Shown here one piece after another: positions 15,576 to 23,822 of a stretch of DNA of 64,000 nucleotides. The translations under genes and the position numbers were made by a program. The DNA is from Micromonospora narathiwatensis (GTDB lineage: Bacteria > Actinomycetota > Actinomycetes > Mycobacteriales > Micromonosporaceae), in assembly GCF_900089605.1 (NCBI RefSeq), contig NZ_LT594324.1, forward strand, positions 620,001-684,000. Direction: 5' to 3'. The number at the start of each line of letters is the position of its first letter. Positions within the stretch are counted from its first letter, which is position 1. The notes beneath the pieces were generated by a model that saw nothing but the letters and a program-made list of their open reading frames with translations, searched no databases and had not been told where the DNA came from.

Positions 15576-16525
15576 CGGGCCCGGGCCAGTGCGGCGTGCC
15601 CGAGCAGGTGGAACGCCTGCGCCTCGGGCGAGGTGCCCGGCCCCGCGAAGTCGGGCGCCCCGCTCACCCCGGTCACCCGCCCGTACCGGTCGATCCGCCG
15701 GCCCGCGGCGGCCAGCAGGTCCGCGCCGACGTCCAACCAGGTCGCCGGCAGCCAACCGTCCGCCACCCCGGTCAGCGCCGCGTACGCCAGCATCTGCGCG
15801 GTGTTCGCCTCGCGGAACGTGCCGGGGTCGTCGAGCACGTCGTGGAACAGCCCGTCGTCGGCGCGGTGGGCCAGGCAGGCGTCCAGCACCGCCCGGGCGT
15901 GCCCGGCCAGTTCGTCGCGCAGCCCGGTCGGCCAGTCCGGCGCGAGGCGCAGCGCCCGGGCGATCCCGGCGACCACCCAGCCGTTGCCGGTGCCCCAGTG
16001 TTCCGCCCGGTCCAGCTCGCCCCGATCCTCGTCCCACCGCGCCGCGTAGAGGCCGGTGCGCTCGTCGTACAGCCGGCGGCGGTGCCCGGCGACCTGCCCG
16101 GCGGCGAGGTCGGTCCGGCCCAGCACGGCGAGCAGCGGCACCACCATGTACACGGTGTCCGGCCAGACCTGACGGTTGTCGAGCAGGTGGAACAGGGTGC
16201 CGTCGGCGGCCCGGGGCGCCCGCGCCACCAGCCAGTCGAGCTGCGCCGCCAGGGCCGCCGACCAGCGCGGATCCGCGTCGGTCGAGGCGGCGTGCCGGAC
16301 CGCCTCGCCGCAGGCGGCGCCGTTGACCGCGCCGGCCTCGCCCGAGACGTCGCCGAGCCGGCCGTCCGGGTGCTGCCGGGTCACCGCCGCGTCGGCGACC
16401 AGCACGGCCAGCTCGTCCAGGCCCAGGTCGAGCAGGGCGTGCCCGGTCACCCCCTGCTCCCAGGACTGGCGCTGCATGGCCAGCAGCGCGGTCAGCACCC
16501 GGTCGGTCGTCGCGTTCCGTGTCAT
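15551..16525 (-). CDS. Glycoside hydrolase family 88/105-like (unsaturated glucuronyl hydrolase type)
   Basis: A 324-residue (alpha/alpha)6-barrel-type enzyme. Recognisable family features are QSWEQGVTGHALLDLG near residue 20, a Trp/Asp-rich DNRQVWPDTVYM near 116-127 (Asp position used by GH88/105) and HWGTGNGWVVAGIARAL near 172-188. These enzymes usually remove unsaturated uronic acids from oligosaccharides made by polysaccharide lyases. No signal peptide, so it acts inside the cell. ATG 16525 was chosen because GGAGGG lies 7 bases upstream; ATG 16531 would be too close. Confidence 0.8.
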   Translation of the reverse strand: MTRNATTDRVLTALLAMQRQSWEQGVTGHALLDLGLDELAVLVADAAVTRQHPDGRLGDVSGEAGAVNGAACGEAVRHAASTDADPRWSAALAAQLDWLVARAPRAADGTLFHLLDNRQVWPDTVYMVVPLLAVLGRTDLAAGQVAGHRRRLYDERTGLYAARWDEDRGELDRAEHWGTGNGWVVAGIARALRLAPDWPTGLRDELAGHARAVLDACLAHRADDGLFHDVLDDPGTFREANTAQMLAYAALTGVADGWLPATWLDVGADLLAAAGRRIDRYGRVTGVSGAPDFAGPGTSPEAQAFHLLGHAALARARAAVSPAG

Positions 16526-16655
16526 TCGCATCCCTCCGCCCCATCCCGTACCCGTCCGTCGTCGGCAGGGCAAGCCCGGATCACCCGGATCGGGTGAGTT
16601 GGGCTCACCCGCCCGGCGGGGAACCTGCGGGGACGTCGGACACGGGGAGGTACGG

Positions 16656-17054
16656 ATGGGCGCCTCGATGGCGGAGCAGGTGATCGAGCAGGTCGCCGGT
16701 CGGCACCCCGAGCTGCCGGAACACACGGCCGGCACGGTCCGCCTCGACCTGCACGACGGTGGACGCACCGAGCACTGGTATCTGACCATCGAACACCAGA
16801 ATGTCGAAGTGGGCCGCTCCACCGCCGACGCCGACATGGTGGTCCACGCCGACCGGGCCGTCTTCGACCGGCTCGCCTCCGGCAACCCGCGCCTGGTGGC
16901 GGCGCTGCTGCGCAACGACATCAACGTGCAGGGCGACATGCGGCTGCTGCTGACGCTGCGCCGGCTCTTCCCGGGCCCGTCCGCGGCCCGGCACCCCCGC
17001 CACGCGGACCAGGGCACGGGCGGGCGGTCCGCGCCCGGGACGGAGGCGCGATGA
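16656..17054 (+). CDS. SCP2 sterol-carrier-like domain protein
   Basis: A 132-residue protein. The central beta-strand pattern, TVRLDLHDGGRTEHWYLTIE then DADMVVHADRAVFDRLASG and a final DINVQGDMRLLLTLRRLFPG, matches the SCP2 lipid-binding fold. The C-terminal 25 residues are basic and disordered. GGGGAGG precedes ATG 16656. The stop overlaps the debranching-enzyme start by ATGA, so the two are coupled. The ligand is unknown. Why a lipid-binding-type domain is paired with a glycogen-debranching-like enzyme is not evident. Confidence 0.78.
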   Translation: MGASMAEQVIEQVAGRHPELPEHTAGTVRLDLHDGGRTEHWYLTIEHQNVEVGRSTADADMVVHADRAVFDRLASGNPRLVAALLRNDINVQGDMRLLLTLRRLFPGPSAARHPRHADQGTGGRSAPGTEAR

Positions 17055-19111
17055 CGTCGGAGTTGGCGCACGTCCTCGCCGGCAACTCGTTCGCGCTCAG
17101 CGACGCGGAGGGCGACATGGAGGCCGACCCGCGAGCGCCGACGGGCCTGTTCTCCTTCGACACCCGGTTCCTGTCCCACTGGGTGCTCACCCTCGACGGG
17201 CAGCGGCTGCACGCGCTGTCCCGGGACGACCTGGCCTACTTCGAGACGCGGTTCGTGGTCGTGCCCGGGGCCGCCAGCCACTACGTGGACGCCGACGTGT
17301 CGGTGATCCGGCACCGCTCCATCGACGAGGGCCTGCACGAGCGGATCACCGTGCTCAACCACTCGGCGGAGCCCGCCGAACTCACCGTACGGATGGAGAT
17401 CGCCAACGACTTCGCCGACACCTCCGAGATCCGCCAACCCGGGCCACGTCGACCGGTGATCACCGCCGCCTCGGCCGACCGGCAGCTACGGCTCTGCTAC
17501 CAGCGCGAGCAGTTCGCCCGGGAGACCGTCGTCACCAGCAGCGCGCCGGTGGACGTCGACCAGGGCGGCATGACCTTCCGGATCCGGGTCGACCCGGACG
17601 GCGAGTGGCACACCGACCTGTACGTCGAGATGGTCATCCACGGCGCCGGCGGCCGGGACCTGCGGCGCAGCCTGGAGGCGTACCGCCGGCGGGCACGCCA
17701 GGACATGCGGGCGGACCTCGCGCGCTGGTTCGACCAGACGCCGCAGCTCGCCGGCGACCGGCGGTCCCTGGTGAAGGCGTACGAGCAGGCGCTGGCCGAC
17801 CTGGCGGCGCTGCGCTACCTGCCGCTGTCGTACACCGAACGGGTGCCGGTGGGCGGGCTGCCCTGGGCGATGGCCCTGTACGGCCGGGACGCCCTCGTCA
17901 CCTGCCTGGAGACGCTGCCGTTCACCCCCGAGCTGACCCCCGCCACGCTGCGCATGCTGGCTCTGGTCCAGGGCAGCCAGCTCGACGACCTGCACGACGA
18001 GGAGCCCGGCAAGATCCTCTCCGAGCTGCGGTACGGCGAGTCGGCCGCCTTCGAGGAGCAGCCCACCGCGGTCTACTACGGCGCGGCCGACACCACCCCG
18101 CTCTTCGTCATCCTGCTCGACGAGTACGAGCGCTGGAGCGGCGACGTCGACCTGGTCCACGAGCTGCGCCACCCGGCCCGGAGCGCGCTGGACTGGATCA
18201 CCGAGTACGGCGATTCGAACGGCGACGGCTACCTGCGCTACCAACCGCGCAACACCGTCAACGGAGTGGCCAACCAGGTGTGGCGCAACTCGCCCGACGC
18301 CGTCGTGGACCGGTACGGCCACCAGCCGGCGTTCCCCCGGGCCACCAGCGAGTTGCAGGGGTACGCGTACGACGCGAAGCTCCGGGGCGCCCGGCTGGCC
18401 CGCGAGATCTGGGGCGACCCGGCGTACGCCGACCGCCTGGAGGCCGAGGCGGCGGCGCTGCGGGAGCGGTTCAACCGCGACTTCTGGCTGCCGCAGCGCG
18501 AGTACTACGCCTTCGCGCTGACCCCGGAGGGCGAGCCGGTCGACGCGCTCACCTCCAACCTCGGGCACCTGCTGTGGAGCGGGATCGTCGAGCCGGAGCG
18601 GGCCGGCGCGCTCGCCGCACACCTGCGTGGACCGGAACTCTTCTCCGGTTGGGGGGTGCGGACGTACGCCCTCGGCCAACGGCCGTACAACCCGGTCGGC
18701 GCGCACCTGGGCGCGGTCTGGCCGTCGGACAACGCGATCGTCGCCGCCGGCCTGCGCCGCTACGGGTACGACGAGGAGGCCGCCCTCGTCGCGGCCGGGA
18801 TGTTCGCCGTGGTGGAGACGCTCGGTGGCTCGGTGCCCGAGGTGATCGCCGGCTACCCGCGCCCGCTGACCAAGTACCCGGTCCAGCTCCCACTGGCCGG
18901 TCGACCGCAGTCGTGGTCCTCCGGGGCGCTGCTGATGCTGCTCGCCACCATGCTCGGGCTGCGCCCGTGCGGCGAGCACCTGCTGGCGGACCCGGTCATC
19001 CCGGAGGGATACGGCCGGATCGAACTGCTGGACGTGCCCGGCCGCTGGGGACGTGCCGACTCGTACGGGCGGGATCGGACCAGCGGCGGCCGGCGCCCCC
19101 GGAAGCGCTGA
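17051..19111 (+). CDS. Glycogen debranching enzyme-like protein (amylo-alpha-1,6-glucosidase type)
   Basis: A 686-residue cytoplasmic protein. The N-terminal about 215 residues match the GDE N-terminal domain (ALSDAEGDMEADPRAPTGLF, then FDTRFLSHWVLTLDG). The C-terminal (alpha/alpha)6 domain shows GLPWAMALYGRDALVTCLET near 274, an acidic DGYLRYQP and a final GSVPEVIAGYPRP with ALLMLLATMLGL. The family hydrolyses alpha-1,6 branches or related glucosides. The ATG is coupled to the SCP2-like gene by overlap. No other glycogen genes are in the window, so the physiological substrate is uncertain. Confidence 0.87.
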   Translation: MTSELAHVLAGNSFALSDAEGDMEADPRAPTGLFSFDTRFLSHWVLTLDGQRLHALSRDDLAYFETRFVVVPGAASHYVDADVSVIRHRSIDEGLHERITVLNHSAEPAELTVRMEIANDFADTSEIRQPGPRRPVITAASADRQLRLCYQREQFARETVVTSSAPVDVDQGGMTFRIRVDPDGEWHTDLYVEMVIHGAGGRDLRRSLEAYRRRARQDMRADLARWFDQTPQLAGDRRSLVKAYEQALADLAALRYLPLSYTERVPVGGLPWAMALYGRDALVTCLETLPFTPELTPATLRMLALVQGSQLDDLHDEEPGKILSELRYGESAAFEEQPTAVYYGAADTTPLFVILLDEYERWSGDVDLVHELRHPARSALDWITEYGDSNGDGYLRYQPRNTVNGVANQVWRNSPDAVVDRYGHQPAFPRATSELQGYAYDAKLRGARLAREIWGDPAYADRLEAEAAALRERFNRDFWLPQREYYAFALTPEGEPVDALTSNLGHLLWSGIVEPERAGALAAHLRGPELFSGWGVRTYALGQRPYNPVGAHLGAVWPSDNAIVAAGLRRYGYDEEAALVAAGMFAVVETLGGSVPEVIAGYPRPLTKYPVQLPLAGRPQSWSSGALLMLLATMLGLRPCGEHLLADPVIPEGYGRIELLDVPGRWGRADSYGRDRTSGGRRPRKR

Positions 19112-19149
19112 GGCGGTTCGTGGGGCCGTCCGTCACCCCGCCGGGTCCG

Positions 19150-19452
19150 TCACCCCGCCGGGTCCGGCTCCGCCGCAGGGGTGACGGCCGCCGGAGCCGC
19201 CACCACGTCGGGCGGCGACCCCGGTCGGTGCCAGGAACCGGGAACCCGCCCGGGGTGCGTCGGAGCCGCGCCGGCGTACGTCATCCGGAACGCCCGCACG
19301 GCGGCGGCCTCACCGAGGAGTTCGTACGGGCGGGGCGCGGCGCGGACCGCGGCGAGGAGCCGAACGAGCATCCCCAGACCGTCGCGCCCGTCGGGGACGG
19401 AACCGACGAGCAGTCGCTCGACGGTTTCCTGGTCCATCCGGTGCGTGTCCAT
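19150..19452 (-). CDS. Small conserved actinobacterial protein, possibly truncated anti-sigma-like gene
   Basis: A 100-residue frame. Residues 6-60 (MDQETVERLLVGSVPDGRDG, then LVRLLAAVRA and YELLGEAAAVRAF) match the N-terminal pattern of actinomycete proteins usually encoded beside ECF sigma factors, which continue into a membrane helix. Here the remainder is Pro/Ala-rich, with no membrane segment, and no sigma factor is adjacent. It may therefore be a shortened relic. The start is ATG 19452 or ATG 19437. A 17-bp direct repeat at 19128-19161 lies at its 3' end. Confidence 0.55.
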   Translation of the reverse strand: MDTHRMDQETVERLLVGSVPDGRDGLGMLVRLLAAVRAAPRPYELLGEAAAVRAFRMTYAGAAPTHPGRVPGSWHRPGSPPDVVAAPAAVTPAAEPDPAG

Positions 19453-19549
19453 CTCGTGTCCCTCAGCGCCGCCACCGGTCGTGACGTCACACGGGAACCG
19501 CTGCCCGCACCCTGGACCGGGGGGCGGTGAGGGCCGCCGGGTCGGCGGC

Positions 19550-20056
19550 TCACCCCATCGTCTTCGCCCCGTCGATGGCCTCGCGGATGATGTCGGCGTG
19601 ACCGGCGTGTTGCGCGGTCTCGGCGATCAGGTGCAGCAGCACCCGCCGCACCGACCAACTGGCCCCGGGCTCGAACCAGGGCGCGGACGGCAGCGGATGG
19701 CCGGCGTCCAGGTCGAGGGTGGCGATCAGCGCGTCGGTCTCCGCGGCCACCCGGTCGAACTCGACCAGCAACCCGGCGAGGGTCTCGCCCTCGGCCATCC
19801 GGAACTGCCCGACCCAGTCGATCGGCTCGCTCCGCATCGCCTCGGCGCCGCCCACGGCGAACCGCATCCACCGCTCCTCGGTGGTCGCCACGTGCTTGAT
19901 CAGCCCGCCGAGGCAGAGCTCGCTGGCCGTGCTGCGCCGGGCTGCCTGCTCGTCGGTCATACCCTGCACCGTCTGCCGGAGGAAGCCGCGGTGCCGGCGC
20001 AGCGTGTCGCGCAGATCCGCCCGCTCACCGGTGCGGACCTGGTCGGGAACGCTCAT
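19550..20056 (-). CDS. DinB-like / DUF664 protein
   Basis: A 168-residue four-helix protein. Metal-binding His are recognisable in LGGLIKHVATTEERWM (about 50-65) and in a C-terminal LLHLIAETAQHAGHADIIREA (about 141-161), the classic H-x3-H region of mycothiol-type DinB proteins. This is the second such protein in the window but is clearly different from 15028-15537. ATG 20056 follows AAAGGCGGG. Substrate unknown; family members transfer or isomerise mycothiol conjugates. Confidence 0.85.
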   Translation of the reverse strand: MSVPDQVRTGERADLRDTLRRHRGFLRQTVQGMTDEQAARRSTASELCLGGLIKHVATTEERWMRFAVGGAEAMRSEPIDWVGQFRMAEGETLAGLLVEFDRVAAETDALIATLDLDAGHPLPSAPWFEPGASWSVRRVLLHLIAETAQHAGHADIIREAIDGAKTMG

Positions 20057-20123
20057 GGCGCCCGCCTTTCGATCGAGGACCGCGGACACCGTACGACCAC
20101 CCACCGACACTTCCGCGCTCCCC

Positions 20124-20201
20124 ATGATCGTGCTCGATCCTGGATCCGGTGGCATCCCGGTCGCGGCGAGGCCACTAACTTCCTGGATCGAGCACGATCA
20201 T
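20124..20201. repeat. 17-bp perfect inverted repeat
   Basis: ATGATCGTGCTCGATCC at 20124-20140 is repeated inverted at 20185-20201 with a 44-base loop. It lies between two minus-strand genes, downstream of 20243-20635. It may work as a terminator or be a copy of a dispersed palindromic element; only a genome-wide search could tell. Confidence 0.8.
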
Positions 20202-20242
20202 GCGGCGAGCGCGAGAGCGGCGGGCGTCGGCGGACCCGGGGG

Positions 20243-20635
20243 TCAGCCGCGCCAGCTCACGCCCTCGGGGTGCATGCCGGTGGCCTCCTCCAGCGCGTTG
20301 TCCGGCAGGTCTCCCTCGGCGCTGTCGTCGGGGAAGGTCCGTGCGGACGGCCCTGGATCGGGCGGGGCCCCCGGCCCCGCCTCGGGGGCGCGGGTCGGCT
20401 CCACCGAGCCGAAGCCGTGCCGGCCGGCCGGCGGCCCACCCGGCCCGGCCCCGGCCGCCCGGCGCTCGCCACGCCGGCCCTCGGGAACGGCGGGCTCCTC
20501 GCTGCCCTCGTCCATCGGGGCGTCCTCGCCGGCGCCCCAGGGCGGATCGGCGTCGAAGCCATCGGTGGTGCCCCACGGCGCGGCTTCCTCCGGCCCCCGT
20601 CCCTCACCCCTGCTCGGGCGCTTCCTGCTGCTCAT
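20243..20635 (-). CDS. Low-complexity acidic hypothetical protein
   Basis: A 130-residue protein rich in Gly, Pro, Glu, Asp and Arg, with no hydrophobic core, probably disordered. The last 20 residues (SAEGDLPDNALEEATGMHPE) are the most regular part and look conserved. ATG 20635 was chosen because AGGTGAGG lies 5 bases upstream; the GTG six bases earlier would lack a ribosome-binding site. No family recognised beyond a general impression of a Micromonosporaceae-specific protein. Confidence 0.6.
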   Translation of the reverse strand: MSSRKRPSRGEGRGPEEAAPWGTTDGFDADPPWGAGEDAPMDEGSEEPAVPEGRRGERRAAGAGPGGPPAGRHGFGSVEPTRAPEAGPGAPPDPGPSARTFPDDSAEGDLPDNALEEATGMHPEGVSWRG

Positions 20636-20709
20636 CGCCACCTCACCTGGCTGGGTTCCCGTGCCCGGGCTGAATGCCCACCATCCGCCCGGTCATGCCG
20701 GGTCGGTGT

Positions 20710-20793
20710 CCCGTCGGGCGGCCGGCGGCCACGCCGTTGTGCGCCGGCCGCCCGACGGGAACCACCGGCGGCCACGCCGTTGTGCGCCGCCGG
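20710..20793. terminator. Two tandem hairpins with identical loops
   Basis: The first hairpin has an 18-bp perfect stem (20710-20727 with 20742-20759). The second has a 9-bp stem (20764-20772 with 20785-20793). Both enclose the same loop core, CCACGCCGTTGTG, so a 25-base direct repeat results (20722-20746 and 20765-20789). They lie just past the stop of the minus-strand gene 20803-21498 and probably terminate it. Confidence 0.8.
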
Positions 20794-20802
20794 TCGACCC
20801 GG

Positions 20803-21498
20803 TCAACGACCGGCCGTGACCAGGTGTCGGGTCGCCGCGCCCATCGCGGCGACCTTGGCGATCGTCCTCGGCGAGCCCATGGCGACCTTGCCGATCTTCG
20901 GCGCGCCCATCCCGATGGCCTTGCCGATCGTCCGCGACGACGACGTCAGCCCGCCGGCCCGGCTGAGCATGCCCCGCAGCACCTGGCCCGGCTTCTGCTG
21001 CTCGCCCATGTACGCGGTGACCACCACCAGCGCCCCGGTCAAGGCCGGGACCACCCACTGGAGCACTTTCATCTGCCGCTGGAAGGAGGCGACGTCGGCC
21101 GGGGTCTGACGGCTCGGCTCGGTGACCCCGTCCACGGGCGGACCGCCCGCCCGGAGCAGCCTCATGCCGAGCAGCCGGCTGTAGCCGGTCACCGCCAGCG
21201 CGCCCACCGTCAGCCCGGTCTTCAGCGCGCTGACCTTTCCCACCCCGGCCTGCGCGGCCATCCGCGGGCTCTCGGTGACCAGCTCGCCGACCGCGCCGGC
21301 GAGGTGCGTGCCGATCGCCGCCGCGTTGACCGGGGTCCAGCGTGCCCAACCGGCCGACGCCACCGGCAGCCGCTGCGTGGCGTCGTTGATCTTCGCCGCC
21401 GCGCCGTTGACGCCGAGCGCACCCATCAGTGATCCGCCGAACCAGGCCGCCAGGCCCAGATCGTGCATCGACCGCAACGCCGTGTGCCGTTCGAACAT
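20803..21498 (-). CDS. Conserved hypothetical membrane protein
   Basis: A 231-residue protein. ATG 21498 follows a GGAGGGGG box. The N-terminus (LRSMHDLGLAAWFGGSLMGALGVNGAA) begins with a hydrophobic stretch. Further membrane-like segments lie near residues 96-113 and 150-170, and a Gly/Lys-rich repeat-like tail (IGKAIGMGAPKIGKVAMGSP) follows. The pattern resembles DUF4235- or succinate-dehydrogenase-like small membrane proteins, but I cannot assign it. It is likely monocistronic, with tandem hairpins after the stop. Confidence 0.6.
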   Translation of the reverse strand: MFERHTALRSMHDLGLAAWFGGSLMGALGVNGAAAKINDATQRLPVASAGWARWTPVNAAAIGTHLAGAVGELVTESPRMAAQAGVGKVSALKTGLTVGALAVTGYSRLLGMRLLRAGGPPVDGVTEPSRQTPADVASFQRQMKVLQWVVPALTGALVVVTAYMGEQQKPGQVLRGMLSRAGGLTSSSRTIGKAIGMGAPKIGKVAMGSPRTIAKVAAMGAATRHLVTAGR

Positions 21499-21607
21499 CT
21501 GATCCCCCTCCACCGTGTTCGGGCGGTGGGGCTTACCCGCGTTCCGACCGGCTACGCCCCGACGCGCCGGCCACGTCGCCGGGCCGGTGTGCCCGAGCTG
21601 CCCCGAC

Positions 21608-22465
21608 TCAACGTCGCGGCAGGGCGGCGGCGAACGCCGCGATCCGGGCGGCCAGCGGGGCGGCGGCGCGTACCCAGGTGAAGTGGTCCAGCGGGGCGCC
21701 GGCCTCGGCCACCGGGTAGCGGTGCCGGGTCACCGGCGCGGCGGTGAGCTTGGCGCAGAGGTGGTCCAGCGTCTCGTGCGGGGTGTACTGGTCGTCGTCC
21801 ACGCTGACCGCGAGAACCGGGGTACGCACCCGCCCGACCGCCGCCTCGGCGTCGACCCCGTCGAGCACCGGGAACCGGCCGGTCCGGGCGGTGTACGCCC
21901 AGTCCCGGATCACCCCGCGCGCCTGCCGGCCGCCGAACCCCCAGCCCGGCCAGACGCCGAGCAACCGGGCGACCGCCGCGATTCCCTGGGTGAACGCCAG
22001 CACGCCCCAGCCGTGCGGCCCCGGGTAGCCGCGCCACCAGGGCAGGCCGACCGCCACCAGGGCCAACCCGTCCACCGCGTCGGCGTCGTGCAGGGCCTGG
22101 TGCAGCACCGCGACCTGCCCGCCGAGGGAGTGCCCGAGCAGCACCCGGACCCGGCCGTCCAGCCGGGGCTTGAGCGCGTCGAGCACCGCGCCCACGTCGG
22201 CGGTCAGCTCGGCGTAGCCGTACCGGCAGGTGCGGGCGGGCGGCGGGGTGCTCTCGCCGGTGCCCCGCAGGTCGACCACGATCACGGCCAGGCCGGCGTC
22301 GCGCAGCGCGGCCGCGAAGGGCCGGTAGTAGCGGGCCCGTACGCCCATCGCCGGCCAGATCAGCACCACCGGTGCACCGGGCGGCCCGGCCGGTTCCGGG
22401 TAGACCTGGACGCCGAGGCGCGCCCCGTCGACGTCGACGAACTCCTGTGTGTACTCCCCGTTCAC
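21608..22465 (-). CDS. Alpha/beta hydrolase
   Basis: A 285-residue hydrolase. VLIWPAMGVRARYY (about 34-47) is the oxyanion region. VDLRGTGES (64-72) and the nucleophile elbow GHSLGGQ (about 110-116, Ser112) are clear. An Asp in VSVDDDQYTP near 219 and a His in PLDHFTW near 262 could complete the triad. GTG 22465 is preceded by a TACGCT box and no Shine-Dalgarno, so the transcript may be leaderless. Substrate unknown; esterase or lipase-like. Confidence 0.82.
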   Translation of the reverse strand: MNGEYTQEFVDVDGARLGVQVYPEPAGPPGAPVVLIWPAMGVRARYYRPFAAALRDAGLAVIVVDLRGTGESTPPPARTCRYGYAELTADVGAVLDALKPRLDGRVRVLLGHSLGGQVAVLHQALHDADAVDGLALVAVGLPWWRGYPGPHGWGVLAFTQGIAAVARLLGVWPGWGFGGRQARGVIRDWAYTARTGRFPVLDGVDAEAAVGRVRTPVLAVSVDDDQYTPHETLDHLCAKLTAAPVTRHRYPVAEAGAPLDHFTWVRAAAPLAARIAAFAAALPRR

Positions 22466-22650
22466 CGGCCCAGCGTACGGCGGCAAGCTACCGATGGGTA
22501 GCAAGGGGGCTCCGGCCGCCGGCGGAGACTCGGACCAGTGACCAAAGTCCCTGGTGGGTGGCGCGGGAGGCGATGAGACTGAACAAAGAGGCAACGCCGA
22601 CTCCGGTTTTGTGGCACGCCTCGCCCGAATCGTCTTCCGGAGGTGGACCG

Positions 22651-22981
22651 GTGGTCTCCGTATCCTCGCTCTCCGCGCTGGCCGAGGAACTTCTCGCGCT
22701 CGCCCACGCCACCGGCAGCGGGCGCAGCGCCCGGACGGTGCACGGCGGTCCCGCCACCCCGCTGCGGCAGACGCTCGTCGCCCTCGTTGCCGGGCACGCG
22801 TTGGCGGAGCACGCCAGCCCCGGCGACGCGACGCTCCAGGTGCTGCGCGGGCGGGTCCGGCTCACCGCGCTGGACCGGTCCTGGCCGGGGGAGGCAGGGG
22901 ATCTGCTGGTGATCCCGGACGCCCGGCACGCTGCGCGCCGACGAGGACGCGGTCGTGCTGCTCACGGTCGCCCGCGGATGA
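22651..22981 (+). pseudogene. Cupin-like gene with a frameshift near its 3' end
   Basis: GTG 22651, preceded by GGAGGTG, opens a cupin-like protein: helical N-terminus (SLSALAEELLALAHAT), then LVALVAGHALAEHASPGDATLQVLRG and a conserved strand ending LLVIPDARH near residue 94. Past about 22932 the frame turns into an Arg-rich stretch, while the +1 frame continues the expected end (LRADEDAVVLLTVARG) and stops at TGA 22979-22981, which overlaps the next ATG. Loss of two bases (or gain of one) near 22932 explains this. It could be a real mutation or a sequencing error. Such cupin proteins often sit beside NO or nitrate genes. Confidence 0.7.
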
Positions 22982-23763
22982 GCGTCCCGTCACCGGCGGC
23001 CCGATCGGCGCCACCGCGGCAGGCGGCCCGGCCGGTCCGGACCCGCCGGCACCGCTACCTGCCGCCGCAGCACGGCGCGTGGGCGATGCTGCTCCTCCCG
23101 TACGCCACGGCGGTCTGCGTCACCGGCCTCCGGTGGCCGCACCTGCCGCTGCTCGGCGCCTGGCTGGCCGGCTATCTCTTCTCCTACTACGCGCTGCTGG
23201 CGGTGAAGACCGGCCGCACCGACCGGGTACGCCCGCAGTTGCTGCTCTACGGCGCCGCGACCGCGCTGCTGGTCGTACCGGTGCTGCTGGCCAGGCCCGG
23301 GGTCCTCGACTACGTCCCCCTGTACGCGCTGCTCGTCGCCGTCAACGTCGGGTACGCCCGGCGGCGTCGCGAGCGGGCCCTGCTCAACGACCTCGCCTCG
23401 GTGGCGCAGAGCGTGCTGATGGTCTTCGTGGTGGCCACCGTCGCCGGGGTTCCGCCCGCCGGGCTGGCCGCAGTGGCCGGGGCGGTCGGCGCGTACCTGG
23501 CCGGCACGGTGCTCTACGTCAAGACGATGATCCGGGAACGGGACAGCGTCGGCTACCGGTGGGCGTCCGGGGCGTACCACCTCGCGGCGCTGGTGGTCGC
23601 GGTGGCCGCCGGGTGGGGGCCGGCGGTGGTGGGTGTCTTCGCGCTGCTGCTGCTCCGCGCGGCGCTGCTGCCCGGCCGCCGGTTGACCCCGGTCCGGGTC
23701 GGGATGGTCGAGCTGGTCGGCACCCTGCTGCTGTTCGCCACGGTGGTCGGGCACCGGGCCTGA
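22978..23763 (+). CDS. YwiC-like membrane protein
   Basis: A 261-residue polytopic protein with seven to eight hydrophobic helices. Before the first helix lies RYLPPQHGAWAMLLLPYA (about 25-42), the signature of the YwiC-like family. The mid-loop ARRRRERALLNDLASV is also typical. Family knowledge: ywiC lies near nitrate/nitrite genes in Bacillus, but its biochemistry is unknown. ATG 22978 overlaps the restored stop of the cupin gene (ATGA), so the pair was an operon. It faces the flavohaemoglobin gene. Confidence 0.85.
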   Translation: MSVPSPAARSAPPRQAARPVRTRRHRYLPPQHGAWAMLLLPYATAVCVTGLRWPHLPLLGAWLAGYLFSYYALLAVKTGRTDRVRPQLLLYGAATALLVVPVLLARPGVLDYVPLYALLVAVNVGYARRRRERALLNDLASVAQSVLMVFVVATVAGVPPAGLAAVAGAVGAYLAGTVLYVKTMIRERDSVGYRWASGAYHLAALVVAVAAGWGPAVVGVFALLLLRAALLPGRRLTPVRVGMVELVGTLLLFATVVGHRA

Positions 23764-23822
23764 CGGCCGGCGCGGGGCCGGCGCCGGTGATCACCGACGC
23801 CCGCCCCGCACGGCGACGCCGC

